Assembly: GCF_004114795.1 (NCBI RefSeq)
Contig: NZ_CP035311.1
Span: 1,364,001-1,428,000 of the forward strand
Source: Janthinobacterium sp. 17J80-10
GTDB taxonomy: Bacteria > Pseudomonadota > Gammaproteobacteria > Burkholderiales > Burkholderiaceae_D
Reading direction: 5' to 3'
DNA: 64,000 nt
Made by a program: the position numbers and the translations under genes. Shown here piece by piece: positions 28,924 to 37,149 of the stretch. The stretch's first letter is position 1. Each line of letters begins with the position of its first letter. Below the pieces are notes generated by a model. That model was not told the origin of the DNA. It saw nothing but the letters and a program-made list of their open reading frames with translations, and made no database searches.

Positions 28924-30099
28924 ATGGAATTTCAAATCTGGTGGCTGCTGAGCATGCCGGTCTTTTTCGGGCTGGGCTGGATCGCAGCGCGGGTGGATAT
29001 CAGGCAACTGGTGTCGGAATCGCGCAGCCTGCCCAGGGGCTATTTCCGGGGCTTGAATTTTCTGCTCAACGACCAGCCCGACAAGGCCATCGATGCCTTC
29101 ATCGAAATCGTCAAGCTCGACCCCGAGACTGCCGAGCTGCATTTCGCCCTGGGCAACCTGTTCCGCCGCCGTGGCGAAACCGAGCGCGCTATCCGCGTGC
29201 ACCAGAACCTGCTGGCGCGGCCGGACCTGCCGCGCGAACAGCAGGCCCAGGCGCAGTACGAACTGGGACAGGATTACCTGAAAGCGGGCCTGCTGGATCG
29301 TGCCGAAGAAACCTTCAAGAGCCTGATCGATACCCAGTACGGCGCCCAGGCCCGTCGCGCGGTGCTGGAAATCTACCAGCGCGAAAAGGAGTGGCGCCGC
29401 GCCATCGAGGCGGCGAGCGCCCTGCAGGAATCGGGCGCCGGCTCGCGCCAGACGGAAATTGCGCAATTCTATTGCGAACTGGCGCAGGACGAACTGGTGC
29501 ATACCCATCCCGATGCCGCCCTGGCCCTGCTGGAGCAGGCCCTGGCAACCGACCGCGCCAGCGTGCGCGCAGCCATCCTGTCCGGCGACGCCTATCTGGC
29601 CAAGGGCGATGTCGAGGCGGCATTGCTGGCCTGGCGCCGGGTCGAGCAGCAAAGCGTGCCGCACGTGGCATTGGTGGCGCAGCGCCTGATGGACGGCTAC
29701 CGGCAGGTGGGCCGCCCGCAGGAAGGTCTCAACCTGCTCAAATCCTACCTGGCGCACGCGCCATCCATCGACCTGCTGGAAGTGGCGTTCAAGGCCGTGC
29801 AGGAACTGGATGGCGAAGCCGCGGCCACCCAGCTCATCAGCGATGAATTGCGCCGTACCCCGACCCTGCTGGGCCTGGACAAGTTGCTGGAGGCGCGGCT
29901 CAACAGCGTGCCGCCGGAAATGCGTAGTGAACTTACGCTGGTCAAGAACCTGGTGCACAGCTATACGCAAAAGCTGGCGCGCTACCAATGTGGCCATTGT
30001 GGCTTCAAGGCGCGCCAGTTCTACTGGCAATGCCCGGGCTGCAGCCAGTGGGAAACCTATCCACCCCGCCGTAGTGAAGAACTCAATGTCATGAATTGA
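28924..30099 (+). CDS. lapB: LapB (YciM): TPR protein controlling LPS synthesis
   Basis: This 391-residue membrane-anchored protein recruits LpxC to the FtsH protease and coordinates LPS assembly. An N-terminal hydrophobic helix (about 5-22, WWLLSMPVFFGLGWIAARVD) is followed by successive tetratricopeptide repeats to about residue 340. A C-terminal rubredoxin-like knuckle follows, with CGHCGF and CPGC as the two CxxC metal-binding pairs. All four cysteines are present. Gene order and domain layout match E. coli lapA-lapB. Confidence 0.94.
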   Translation: MEFQIWWLLSMPVFFGLGWIAARVDIRQLVSESRSLPRGYFRGLNFLLNDQPDKAIDAFIEIVKLDPETAELHFALGNLFRRRGETERAIRVHQNLLARPDLPREQQAQAQYELGQDYLKAGLLDRAEETFKSLIDTQYGAQARRAVLEIYQREKEWRRAIEAASALQESGAGSRQTEIAQFYCELAQDELVHTHPDAALALLEQALATDRASVRAAILSGDAYLAKGDVEAALLAWRRVEQQSVPHVALVAQRLMDGYRQVGRPQEGLNLLKSYLAHAPSIDLLEVAFKAVQELDGEAAATQLISDELRRTPTLLGLDKLLEARLNSVPPEMRSELTLVKNLVHSYTQKLARYQCGHCGFKARQFYWQCPGCSQWETYPPRRSEELNVMN

Positions 30100-30171
30100 A
30101 TGACATAAATTTTCTACTCAGAATCAGTACTTAATCGCCATCAAGATTTGACGAAATAGCAATTTCCTTCC

Positions 30172-30208
30172 TGATTGTATTGTTAATATGGCAATCCCAA
30201 TACAATCA
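30172..30208. promoter_or_regulatory. 11-bp perfect inverted repeat before the HhH gene
   Basis: Arms TGATTGTATTG (30172-30182) and CAATACAATCA (30198-30208) enclose a 15-base AT-rich loop. The repeat ends two bases before the AGGAG ribosome-binding site (30211-30215) of the next gene. It may be an operator or a 5'-UTR hairpin that limits ribosome access. Confidence 0.55.
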
Positions 30209-30222
30209 TCAGGAGCGAAAAT

Positions 30223-30573
30223 ATGTTCAAAAAAATCGTGCTGTGCCTTGGCATGCTGGGCAGCAGCCTCTGCTTTGCCCTGGTTCCCGTCGATGTCAAC
30301 AAGGCCGATCAGGCCGCCCTTGACGGCGTTCGGGGCATCGGCCCGACAACTTCCAAGGCGATTCTCGATGAACGCAAGCGCGCAGGCCCCTTCAAGGATT
30401 GGGCTGACTTTGCGTCCCGCGTAAAAGGTATCGGCGAGAAGAAATCCACGAACCTCTCCCAGGCCGGCCTGACCGTGAATGGCCAGGCAAAAGCCGGTGC
30501 CTCCGGTGCTGCGCCGGTGAAAACGGCAATGGCAACGCCACCAGCCAATGCCAGGGTAGAGCCACGCAAATAA
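30223..30573 (+). CDS. Secreted ComEA-like helix-hairpin-helix protein
   Basis: This is a 116-residue exported protein. A signal peptide (MFKKIVLCLGMLGSSLCFA) is followed by one HhH DNA-binding domain at about 25-85: VDVNKADQAALDGVRGIGPTTSKAILDERKRAGPF, then the second hairpin VKGIGEKKSTNL. A low-complexity Ala/Pro tail ends in a basic PRK. The domain is that of ComEA, which binds DNA in the periplasm during natural transformation. No other competence gene is nearby, so a role in DNA uptake is inference. It has its own ribosome-binding site and a strong terminator. Confidence 0.85.
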   Translation: MFKKIVLCLGMLGSSLCFALVPVDVNKADQAALDGVRGIGPTTSKAILDERKRAGPFKDWADFASRVKGIGEKKSTNLSQAGLTVNGQAKAGASGAAPVKTAMATPPANARVEPRK

Positions 30574-30634
30574 GGCATTTCCCAAAACGCGGCGCTCGCC
30601 GGGCGCAGGAAATGCCGCTCATCGCCGCTTCATC

Positions 30635-30675
30635 AACGTCCTGGAAAGCGTTCGGTTCCAGGACGTTTTGTTTTG
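30635..30675 (+). terminator. Intrinsic terminator downstream of the HhH gene
   Basis: A perfect 12-bp stem AACGTCCTGGAA (30635-30646) / TTCCAGGACGTT (30656-30667) is followed by a T-rich tail (TTTTGTTTTG). A second weaker repeat, GGCATTTCC/GGAAATGCC (30574-30616), precedes it. Confidence 0.93.
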
Positions 30676-30759
30676 TGAAGCCAACAGGTATGGCTTTTGC
30701 ATCCACGTGTCTTCCAACCGCAAGAAATCATTGCTTTCGTTACGAGGAATCCTGCAGCC

Positions 30760-31797
30760 ATGAAAATAGCGCAAGTTGCTCCCTTGTTTGAACGGGTACC
30801 GCCCAAAGCCTATGGTGGTACCGAACGCGTCATTTCTTACCTCACTGAAGAGCTGGTCCGGCAGGGGCATGACGTCACCCTGTTTGCCAGCGGCGATTCG
30901 GTGACGGCAGCAAGGCTGGTGCCGGTGATCGAGCAAAGCTTGCGGCTTGATCTGAATCGCCAGGAATGGTTGATGTATCACACGATGATGCTCGATGAGG
31001 TCGCGGCAATGGCAGACGAATTCGATGTCATCCATTTTCATACCGATTACCTGCATTTCCCCCTGACGAGAAGATTGCCTGTCCCCCATGTGACTACCTT
31101 GCATGGCCGGCTGGATTTGCCCGACCTGGTACCGTTGTACCGCCACTTTAACCAGGTGCCGCTGGTTTCCATTTCCCAGAGTCAGCGCGGTCCTTTGCCA
31201 TGGGTAAACTGGATTGAGACGGTTTACCATGGTTTGCCGCCGGACCTCTATAACTTCCATGCAAAGCCGGGTGAATATTTTGCATTCGTCGGCAGGATTT
31301 CCCCGGAAAAAAGGGTCGACCGCGCCATCGAAATTGCCGTGCATTGCGGCGTGCCATTGAAGATTGCCGCCAAAATCGACCGTGCCGATCAAGCGTATTT
31401 CAAGGAGCACATCGAGAAACTGTTTCAGCATCCGCTGGTCGAGTACATAGGTGAGGTCGGCGAAGCAGATAAGCGCAGCCTGCTGGGGCAGGCACGCGCA
31501 CTATTGTTTCCGATCGACTGGCCCGAACCATTCGGCCTGGTCTTGATCGAATCTTTCGCTTGCGGTACCCCTGTTGTTGCATATCGACATGGCTCCGTAC
31601 CGGAAATCGTGGAAGAAGGCGTCACTGGCTTGCTGGTCAGCGATCAGGAACAGGCTTTGCTGGCGGCACAAAGGATTGGCGACCTGGATCGCGCGCTTTG
31701 CCGGCGCACATTTGAGCAACGTTTCACGGCGCAGCACATGGCGGATAACTACCTGAAGGTCTATCGCCAAGTCATCGATGCGCGTATGAATCAATAG
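30760..31797 (+). CDS. Glycosyltransferase family 4 protein
   Basis: This is a 345-residue GT-B glycosyltransferase. The N-terminus MKIAQVAPLFERVPPKAYGGTER carries the Gly-rich acceptor-side loop (YGGTER). The donor-binding E-x7-E motif is EPFGLVLIESFACGTPVVA near residue 270, preceded by FVGRISPEKRVDRAI. The ATG at 30760 has GAGGA 11 bases upstream. The debranching-enzyme gene follows by 12 bases, so the pair may act on an alpha-glucan or a related polysaccharide. The sugar donor is not readable. Confidence 0.87.
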   Translation: MKIAQVAPLFERVPPKAYGGTERVISYLTEELVRQGHDVTLFASGDSVTAARLVPVIEQSLRLDLNRQEWLMYHTMMLDEVAAMADEFDVIHFHTDYLHFPLTRRLPVPHVTTLHGRLDLPDLVPLYRHFNQVPLVSISQSQRGPLPWVNWIETVYHGLPPDLYNFHAKPGEYFAFVGRISPEKRVDRAIEIAVHCGVPLKIAAKIDRADQAYFKEHIEKLFQHPLVEYIGEVGEADKRSLLGQARALLFPIDWPEPFGLVLIESFACGTPVVAYRHGSVPEIVEEGVTGLLVSDQEQALLAAQRIGDLDRALCRRTFEQRFTAQHMADNYLKVYRQVIDARMNQ

Positions 31798-31809
31798 CCG
31801 GAGTAAACC

Positions 31810-33999
31810 ATGGCCCATAAAATTCAGCTCGACGAACAATGGTATATCCTGGCGACGTCGTCGCCGACGGATGAACGCAGGCGTGTGCTCAAGCACAACG
31901 ATACCTTCGGCCTGTTTGACCGCTTCGGCGATATCCAGCCGATTGGCATGGGCGAGGAAGGCATCTATCACGGCGATACCCGTTTCCTCTCGCACCACGA
32001 ACTGCTGATCGAAGGGGTGCGGCCGATGTTCCTCAATTCCTCGGTCAAGGATGACAGCAGCCTGCTGATTGTCGAGCTGATGAATCCGGATCTTCATCCC
32101 GAAGGCAAGGAACCCATCGCCAAGGGCTTGCTGCATATTTTTCGCGCCAAGATCCTGTGGGATGGCGCCTGCTACGAACATGTGCGGATCGTCAATTTCG
32201 GACTGGAGGAGATCAGCACCCGGGTCTGGATGGAATTCGGCGCCGATTTTGCCGATATTTTCCAGGTGCGCGGCTTCCAGCGCAGCGGACATGGCGAACT
32301 GCTGGCGCCGGAATCCGGCGGCGCCGAGCTCTTGCTTGGTTACAGCGGCCTCGACAAAGTGCAGCGAAATACCCGGGTCAATTTCGAGCCGCAACCGGAC
32401 AAGCTGACGGGTAACCGTGCGGAATTCGCGGTGCGCCTGGCGCCGAAAGGCGAGGTGCATTTGTATGCGAGCATCCGCTGCGAACAAGGCAAGGCGCCCC
32501 TGGCGCGGCCCTCCCTGCCGAAATCCGAGGCCGATGCCTATCTGCAGGCATACAACCTCGCCAGCGAGTTCATCGGCAGCTGCCGCGGCGGGCGCTGCGG
32601 CATTACCACTTCCAACGCCCTGGTCAACCAGTGGCTCGACCGGTCCGCCTCCGACCTCGACATGCTGACCTCGACCATGGCGGAAGGCAGTTACCCGTAT
32701 GCCGGCGTGCCATGGTATTCCACCACGTTCGGCCGCGACGGCATCCTGACGGCGCGCGAGTGCCTGTGGATCGACCCGCGGCAGGCCAAGGGGGTGCTGG
32801 CGTTTCTGGCGAAGACCCAGGCGAACGAAGTCGACCCGGAACGCGATGCCGAGCCGGGAAAGATCCTGCACGAGGCGCGCAAGGGCGAACTGGCCGCCCT
32901 CGACGAAGTGCCTTTCCGGCGCTATTACGGCACGGTGGATGCGACACCGCTGTTTGTCGGCCTGGCGGGCGCCTACTATGAGCGCACCGGCGATATCGAC
33001 TTCATCCGCACCATCTGGCCCAACGTGCTGCGCGCGCTCGACTGGATCGACCATTACGGTGACGCCGACGGCGACGGTTTCGTCGAGTATGCGCGCAAGA
33101 GCGAAAAAGGCTTGCAGCAGCAGGGCTGGAAGGATTCGTTCGATTCGATCTTCCATCACGATGGCAGCTTCGCCGATGCGCCGATCGCCTTGTGCGAGGT
33201 CCAGGGCTATGTGTACGAAGCAAAGCTGCGCGCGGCCGAGCTGGCCGAGGTGCTGGGCGAATCGGAACTCGCGCTGGCGCTGCGGGAAGCTGCGCAGACG
33301 CTCAAGCAGCGCTTCAACGAAGCGTTCTGGTGCGAAGAGCTCGGCACGTATGCCATCGCGCTGGATGGCAAGAAACGCAAATGCGAGGTCGCCTCCTCCA
33401 ATGCAGGCCACGCCCTGTGGAGCGGCATTGCGACCCCGGAGTATGCTGCGCGGGTGGCCGATCGCCTGCTGGGGGAGGATTTTTTCTGCGGCTGGGGCAT
33501 CCGCACCATTTCCAGCGAAGAAAAGCGTTACAACCCGATGGCTTACCACAACGGCTCGGTATGGCCGCACGATAATGCCCTGATTGCCGAGGGCATGGCG
33601 CGCTATGGCCTGACCGACAAGGCCATGACCGTATTCACTGGCATGTTCGATGTCAGCCTGTTTGTTGACCAGCATCGCTTGCCGGAGTTGTTCTGCGGCT
33701 TTGAAAAACGCCCTGGGGAGGGGCCGACGCTGTACCCGGTGGCCTGTTCGCCGCAGGCATGGGCGGCGGCAACCGTGTATTACCTGTTGCAGGCTTGCCT
33801 GGGCCTGTCCTTCGATCCGGACAATGACCAGATCCGCTTCCGCCACCCGCGCCTGCCGCCTTTCCTGGAAACGGTGGAAATCACCGGCTTGTCGGTCAAG
33901 GGCGGCAGTGTCGACTTGCGCCTGCAACGCTATCCCAATAACGTCGGCATCAATGTCGTGCGCAAGCAAGGCCATGCGGAGGTGGTGGTCGTGGCATAA
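31810..33999 (+). CDS. Amylo-alpha-1,6-glucosidase-like glycogen debranching protein
   Basis: This 729-residue cytosolic protein has an N-terminal GDE_N_bis-type beta-sandwich domain (about 15-210; RVLKHNDTFGLFDRFGD and EGIYHGDTRFLSHHEL). A C-terminal (alpha/alpha)6 six-hairpin glycosidase domain (about 270-700) follows, with PWYSTTFGRDGILTARE, NGSVWPHDNALIAEG and PVACSPQAWAAA. The Asp/Glu in FGRDG and EVQGYVYEA are candidate catalytic acids by family analogy. It follows the GT4 gene by 12 bases. Substrates could be glycogen, trehalose-type glucans or sucrose derivatives; only the fold family is secure. Confidence 0.87.
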   Translation: MAHKIQLDEQWYILATSSPTDERRRVLKHNDTFGLFDRFGDIQPIGMGEEGIYHGDTRFLSHHELLIEGVRPMFLNSSVKDDSSLLIVELMNPDLHPEGKEPIAKGLLHIFRAKILWDGACYEHVRIVNFGLEEISTRVWMEFGADFADIFQVRGFQRSGHGELLAPESGGAELLLGYSGLDKVQRNTRVNFEPQPDKLTGNRAEFAVRLAPKGEVHLYASIRCEQGKAPLARPSLPKSEADAYLQAYNLASEFIGSCRGGRCGITTSNALVNQWLDRSASDLDMLTSTMAEGSYPYAGVPWYSTTFGRDGILTARECLWIDPRQAKGVLAFLAKTQANEVDPERDAEPGKILHEARKGELAALDEVPFRRYYGTVDATPLFVGLAGAYYERTGDIDFIRTIWPNVLRALDWIDHYGDADGDGFVEYARKSEKGLQQQGWKDSFDSIFHHDGSFADAPIALCEVQGYVYEAKLRAAELAEVLGESELALALREAAQTLKQRFNEAFWCEELGTYAIALDGKKRKCEVASSNAGHALWSGIATPEYAARVADRLLGEDFFCGWGIRTISSEEKRYNPMAYHNGSVWPHDNALIAEGMARYGLTDKAMTVFTGMFDVSLFVDQHRLPELFCGFEKRPGEGPTLYPVACSPQAWAAATVYYLLQACLGLSFDPDNDQIRFRHPRLPPFLETVEITGLSVKGGSVDLRLQRYPNNVGINVVRKQGHAEVVVVA

Positions 34000-34084
34000 A
34001 TACGGGTGTCCTGGAAACGGATTCGGCAGGGGAATGCTTCTGCCAGTAAAATAACCGTTTCTTCGAGCATTCATCAAAGCCCTT

Positions 34085-34987
34085 ATGCCCTATCTGACGA
34101 TTGAAGACACCATCGGCAATACGCCGCTGGTGCAGTTGAACCGCGGCCTGGCGGAAGCCCCGCGCCGCCGCAACAACATCATTCTGGCCAAACTGGAAGG
34201 TAACAATCCGGCTGGTTCCGTCAAGGACCGGCCGGCGCTGTCCATGATCAAGCATGCCGAACAGCGCGGCCAGATCAAGCCGGGCGACACGCTGATCGAA
34301 GCTACCAGCGGCAATACCGGTATCGCCCTGGCAATGGCAGCAGCCATGCGCGGCTACAAGATGGTGCTGCTGATGCCGGAAAACCTCAGCGAAGAACGGC
34401 GCCAGAGCATGGCTGCCTATGGCGCCAAGATTATCCTGACGCCGCGCACCGGCGGCATGGAATATGCCCGCGACCTGGCAGAGCAGATGCAAAAGGAAGG
34501 CAAGGGCATCATCCTTGACCAGTTCGCCAATCCTGACAATCCGCTGGCGCATTACGAAGGTACCGGTCCGGAAATCTGGCGCGATACCGAAGGGCGGGTG
34601 ACGCATTTCGTCAGCGCCATGGGCACCACCGGCACCATCATGGGCGTGTCGCGCTATCTCCGGGAACAGAGCCCGGCGATCCGCATCATCGGTGCGCAAC
34701 CGGAAGAAGGCTCGCAAATCCCGGGTATCCGCAAATGGCCCGAGGCCTATCTGCCAAAGATCTATGACAAGGGGCTGGTCGACCAGCTTGAATATGTCAG
34801 CCAGGCCGCAGCCGAGAAAATGGCGCGGCGCATGGCTGTCGAGGAAGGTATTTTCTGCGGCATCTCGGCTGCGGGCGCCTGCGAAGTGGCGTTGCGCGTT
34901 TCCGAAACCGTGGAGAATGCCACGATCGTCTTCATCGTCTGCGATCGCGGCGACCGTTACCTGTCCACCGGCGTATTTCCCGCCTAG
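34085..34987 (+). CDS. cysM: Cysteine synthase B (O-acetylserine sulfhydrylase)
   Basis: This PLP enzyme makes cysteine from O-acetylserine and sulfide or thiosulfate. The 300-residue protein has the Schiff-base lysine in NPAGSVKDRPALSM, the substrate loop EATSGNTGIALAMAAAMRGY, and the phosphate-binding GTTGTIMG. The RRQSMAAYGAKIILT segment and short C-terminus are closer to CysM than CysK. It starts 85 bases after the debranching gene and may have its own promoter. Confidence 0.94.
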   Translation: MPYLTIEDTIGNTPLVQLNRGLAEAPRRRNNIILAKLEGNNPAGSVKDRPALSMIKHAEQRGQIKPGDTLIEATSGNTGIALAMAAAMRGYKMVLLMPENLSEERRQSMAAYGAKIILTPRTGGMEYARDLAEQMQKEGKGIILDQFANPDNPLAHYEGTGPEIWRDTEGRVTHFVSAMGTTGTIMGVSRYLREQSPAIRIIGAQPEEGSQIPGIRKWPEAYLPKIYDKGLVDQLEYVSQAAAEKMARRMAVEEGIFCGISAAGACEVALRVSETVENATIVFIVCDRGDRYLSTGVFPA

Positions 34988-35020
34988 CGAACAAGTCGGG
35001 CAAGCTGGCCGACTGCTGGC

Positions 35021-35359
35021 TTATTCGCCAGCTTCGGCCAGTTCGTTGCCGTCTTTTGGCTTGAATTGCTTGTCGCTGATGCGGAACTTGTCGCGGCGGT
35101 CGCCCATCAACAAGCGCAATTCCTTGATGGAGAGGTCGCTGACTTCATGCATGCGGATCAGCAGCGAAGCGCCTACCGGCAGGCGGCGATGGCGGATCTT
35201 GCTGATCACGGGGGGCGCCACTTCCAGCGCGCGGGAGAGGGCAGCATCGTTTTTCAGGCGCAGCTTTTCGATCAGGGAATCGAGCAGGTGGTTCGGATCG
35301 TAGGCCGGCAGGTCAGCCAGGCGATTGCTGCCAGCGGAGGTATCGAGTTCGGTATTCAT
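35021..35359 (-). CDS. Small helix-turn-helix protein, function unknown
   Basis: This is a 112-residue soluble protein. Residues 25-80 (LLDSLIEKLRLKNDAALSRALEVAPPVISKIRHRRLPV) read as a Cro/C1-like helix-turn-helix: the second helix LKNDAALSRALEV and recognition helix PPVISKIRHRRL. The C-terminus is a charged tail (RRDKFRISDKQFKPKDGN). It is convergent with cysM. Upstream is an AT-rich gap with a 12-bp-arm palindrome 83 bases before the start, which may be its operator. I do not recognise a named family, and its targets are unknown. Confidence 0.75.
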   Translation of the reverse strand: MNTELDTSAGSNRLADLPAYDPNHLLDSLIEKLRLKNDAALSRALEVAPPVISKIRHRRLPVGASLLIRMHEVSDLSIKELRLLMGDRRDKFRISDKQFKPKDGNELAEAGE

Positions 35360-35780
35360 GGTGGCGTCACTTCCAAATTGCAGGTTAATGTAAAAGTTGT
35401 TTATTTTCTGTTTTCTGGAAATGACAATAGTGTAAGACTATTTTGTTAAAAATATTGCAATTTTTAACAAATGCCTGTGGCTATTCAGAACATTTCCAAA
35501 CAGAATCTTGTTTGATGACAACATAGTGATTAAATCTATTTTTGCAATGGATTTATTGCAAATTAATTGCATTTCTACCTTCAATTCCCGGGCAAGCCAT
35601 CGCCGTTTTCTGTACTGACCCCGGTTTTCCGTTATGCCGCCAACAGATTGCAATAGTTCAACACATTGTAGCGAGCGCTTTTATTGTCATTTTGAGGGGA
35701 CGCAAGCGTGTAACAGACGAGGTTTTGTTTGCCTCATGAAGCATGCATCCCGGAAGGGCCGAGCCGGCTTGTGTACTGCC
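35360..35780. other. AT-rich intergenic region upstream of the HTH gene
   Basis: This 421-base gap is clearly AT-richer than the genes around it. It contains one long inverted repeat, listed separately, and no supported gene or RNA. The promoter of the HTH gene must lie in its left part. Confidence 0.55.
35442..35471. promoter_or_regulatory. 12-bp-arm perfect palindrome upstream of the HTH gene
   Basis: Arms TTTGTTAAAAAT (35442-35453) and ATTTTTAACAAA (35460-35471) are separated by six bases (ATTGCA). It lies 83-112 bases upstream of the HTH start codon. A dimeric repressor site (autoregulation) is the likeliest reading. It also resembles a terminator stem, but no transcript from the right is expected to end here except DUF1415. 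Confidence 0.55.
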
Positions 35781-36341
35781 TTATTGATCTTTCTTGAGCG
35801 CGTTCCAGCCGGCGAGGCCCAGGCGTCGCATCGTTTCCATGTTCTTTTCAAAAATGTCGGCTGCGTCGGGAAACGCTGCGACCGCGGCATCGAGACTGGA
35901 TTCGCGCAACAGGTGCAGGGTGGGGTAGGGTGAACGGTTGGTATAGTTTTCGATTGCATCGGCAGCAGCATCGGCGAACTGGTAGTCCGGGTGAAAACTG
36001 GCAATCTGCAGCTCGCCTTCCAGGCCAAGATCGGCAAGGATGTCATCGGCGCGGCCAAGGAATGCGTTGTAGTCGAAAAAATCGGCCAGTACTCCCGGGT
36101 GGATCAGCAGCGTAGTATCGATTTCATCCGCCGCGGCGGCTTGCAGCAGCTGGAGTTCGCGCGCCAGTTCCGCCGCCAGTTCATCGGTTGTCGTGGCTGC
36201 GCTGGCGACGTACCGGATCAATCCCTTGACTTGTACTGACTTGGCGAAGGGGCACAGGTTCAGGCCGATGACGGCCTTGTCTACCCAGGCGCGGGTTGCA
36301 GCAATGGCTTGTTCCGCGCTTGGCAGAGGGAGTGTGGACAT
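35781..36341 (-). CDS. DUF1415 family protein
   Basis: This is a 186-residue conserved soluble protein of unknown function. The family core AWVDKAVIGLNLCPFAK (about 20-36), the acidic IDTTLLIHP and FFDYNAFLGRAD segments, and FHPDYQFA with NRSPYPTLHLLRE are all present. The Cys-Pro and His residues are conserved and suggest a metal or nucleotide site, but no activity is established. The ATG at 36341 starts 18 residues before the core. The frame is open upstream into the promoter region and is not used. Confidence 0.85.
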   Translation of the reverse strand: MSTLPLPSAEQAIAATRAWVDKAVIGLNLCPFAKSVQVKGLIRYVASAATTTDELAAELARELQLLQAAAADEIDTTLLIHPGVLADFFDYNAFLGRADDILADLGLEGELQIASFHPDYQFADAAADAIENYTNRSPYPTLHLLRESSLDAAVAAFPDAADIFEKNMETMRRLGLAGWNALKKDQ

Positions 36342-36494
36342 GGCGTGTATTCCAGAATAAGGGCGATGCGGGATGGATGGTGCAGGGATTGTATCAAGCC
36401 TGTAGGCGATCCTGGCAGCATGCGTTATGCTTGCACGCCGCCGTGACAGCGCGGCAATTCGCCGCAGTTTTTGAACTTGATTGAAAGGGCAGGC

Positions 36495-37040
36495 ATGGCG
36501 CTCAAGGCCACCATTTTTAAAGTCGACTTGCAGGTTGCAGACATGGATCGTCACTATTACGGCGACCATGCCCTGACGATTGCGCGTCATCCTTCGGAAA
36601 CTGATGAGCGGATGATGGTGCGCGTGCTGGCGTTCGCCCGCCATGCCGATCCGGCGCTGGTCTTCGGCAAGGGCTTGAGCAGTGACGATGAACCCGACTT
36701 GTGGCAAAAGGATCTGACCGGCGCCATCGATTTATGGATCGAGGTTGGACTTCCCGATGAAAAGCGTCTGCTCAAGGCCAGCGGACGGGCAAATCAGGTC
36801 ATCGTCTACAGCTACGGCAGTTCTGCTGCAATCTGGTGGAAGCAAATAGCCGGAAAAATCGAGAGGGCAAAAAATGTTGCCGTTTATCACGTGCCTATAG
36901 AGGCAAGCCTTGCTTTGGCCAAAATGACGCAGCGTACGATGCAGGTGCAATGTACGGTACAGGATGGGCAAATGTGGCTGACCGGCACGGAAGAGGCGGT
37001 TTTGGTCGATATAACGCACTGGAAGGACGCTCGACGTTAA
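36495..37040 (+). CDS. yaeQ: YaeQ family protein
   Basis: This is a 181-residue member of the YaeQ family, which has a PD-(D/E)XK nuclease-like fold but no proven activity. Family features are the start MALKATIFKVDLQVADMDRHYY, HPSETDERMMVRVLAFA, and IDLWIEVGLPDEKRLLKASGRANQVIVY, where Asp and Glu could be the nuclease-core acids. The ATG at 36495 is preceded by AAAGGGCAGG. An RfaH-related role claimed for E. coli YaeQ is not established. Confidence 0.87.
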   Translation: MALKATIFKVDLQVADMDRHYYGDHALTIARHPSETDERMMVRVLAFARHADPALVFGKGLSSDDEPDLWQKDLTGAIDLWIEVGLPDEKRLLKASGRANQVIVYSYGSSAAIWWKQIAGKIERAKNVAVYHVPIEASLALAKMTQRTMQVQCTVQDGQMWLTGTEEAVLVDITHWKDARR

Positions 37041-37149
37041 ATGCAGCATCCGTTTTTTCAGGTACGCTTTATTTTTGCTGCCGGGTGCGGTAATCCTGGA
37101 ATGTTGTCGTGGATTGCCGGCGCTGAAAAAACGTCATGGAGGACGCGCT

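Noticed and set aside
31501..34077. An 858-codon open frame opposite the debranching enzyme and the end of the GT4 gene
   Set aside because: Spans two real genes and their junction on the other strand, with no start signal and no motif.
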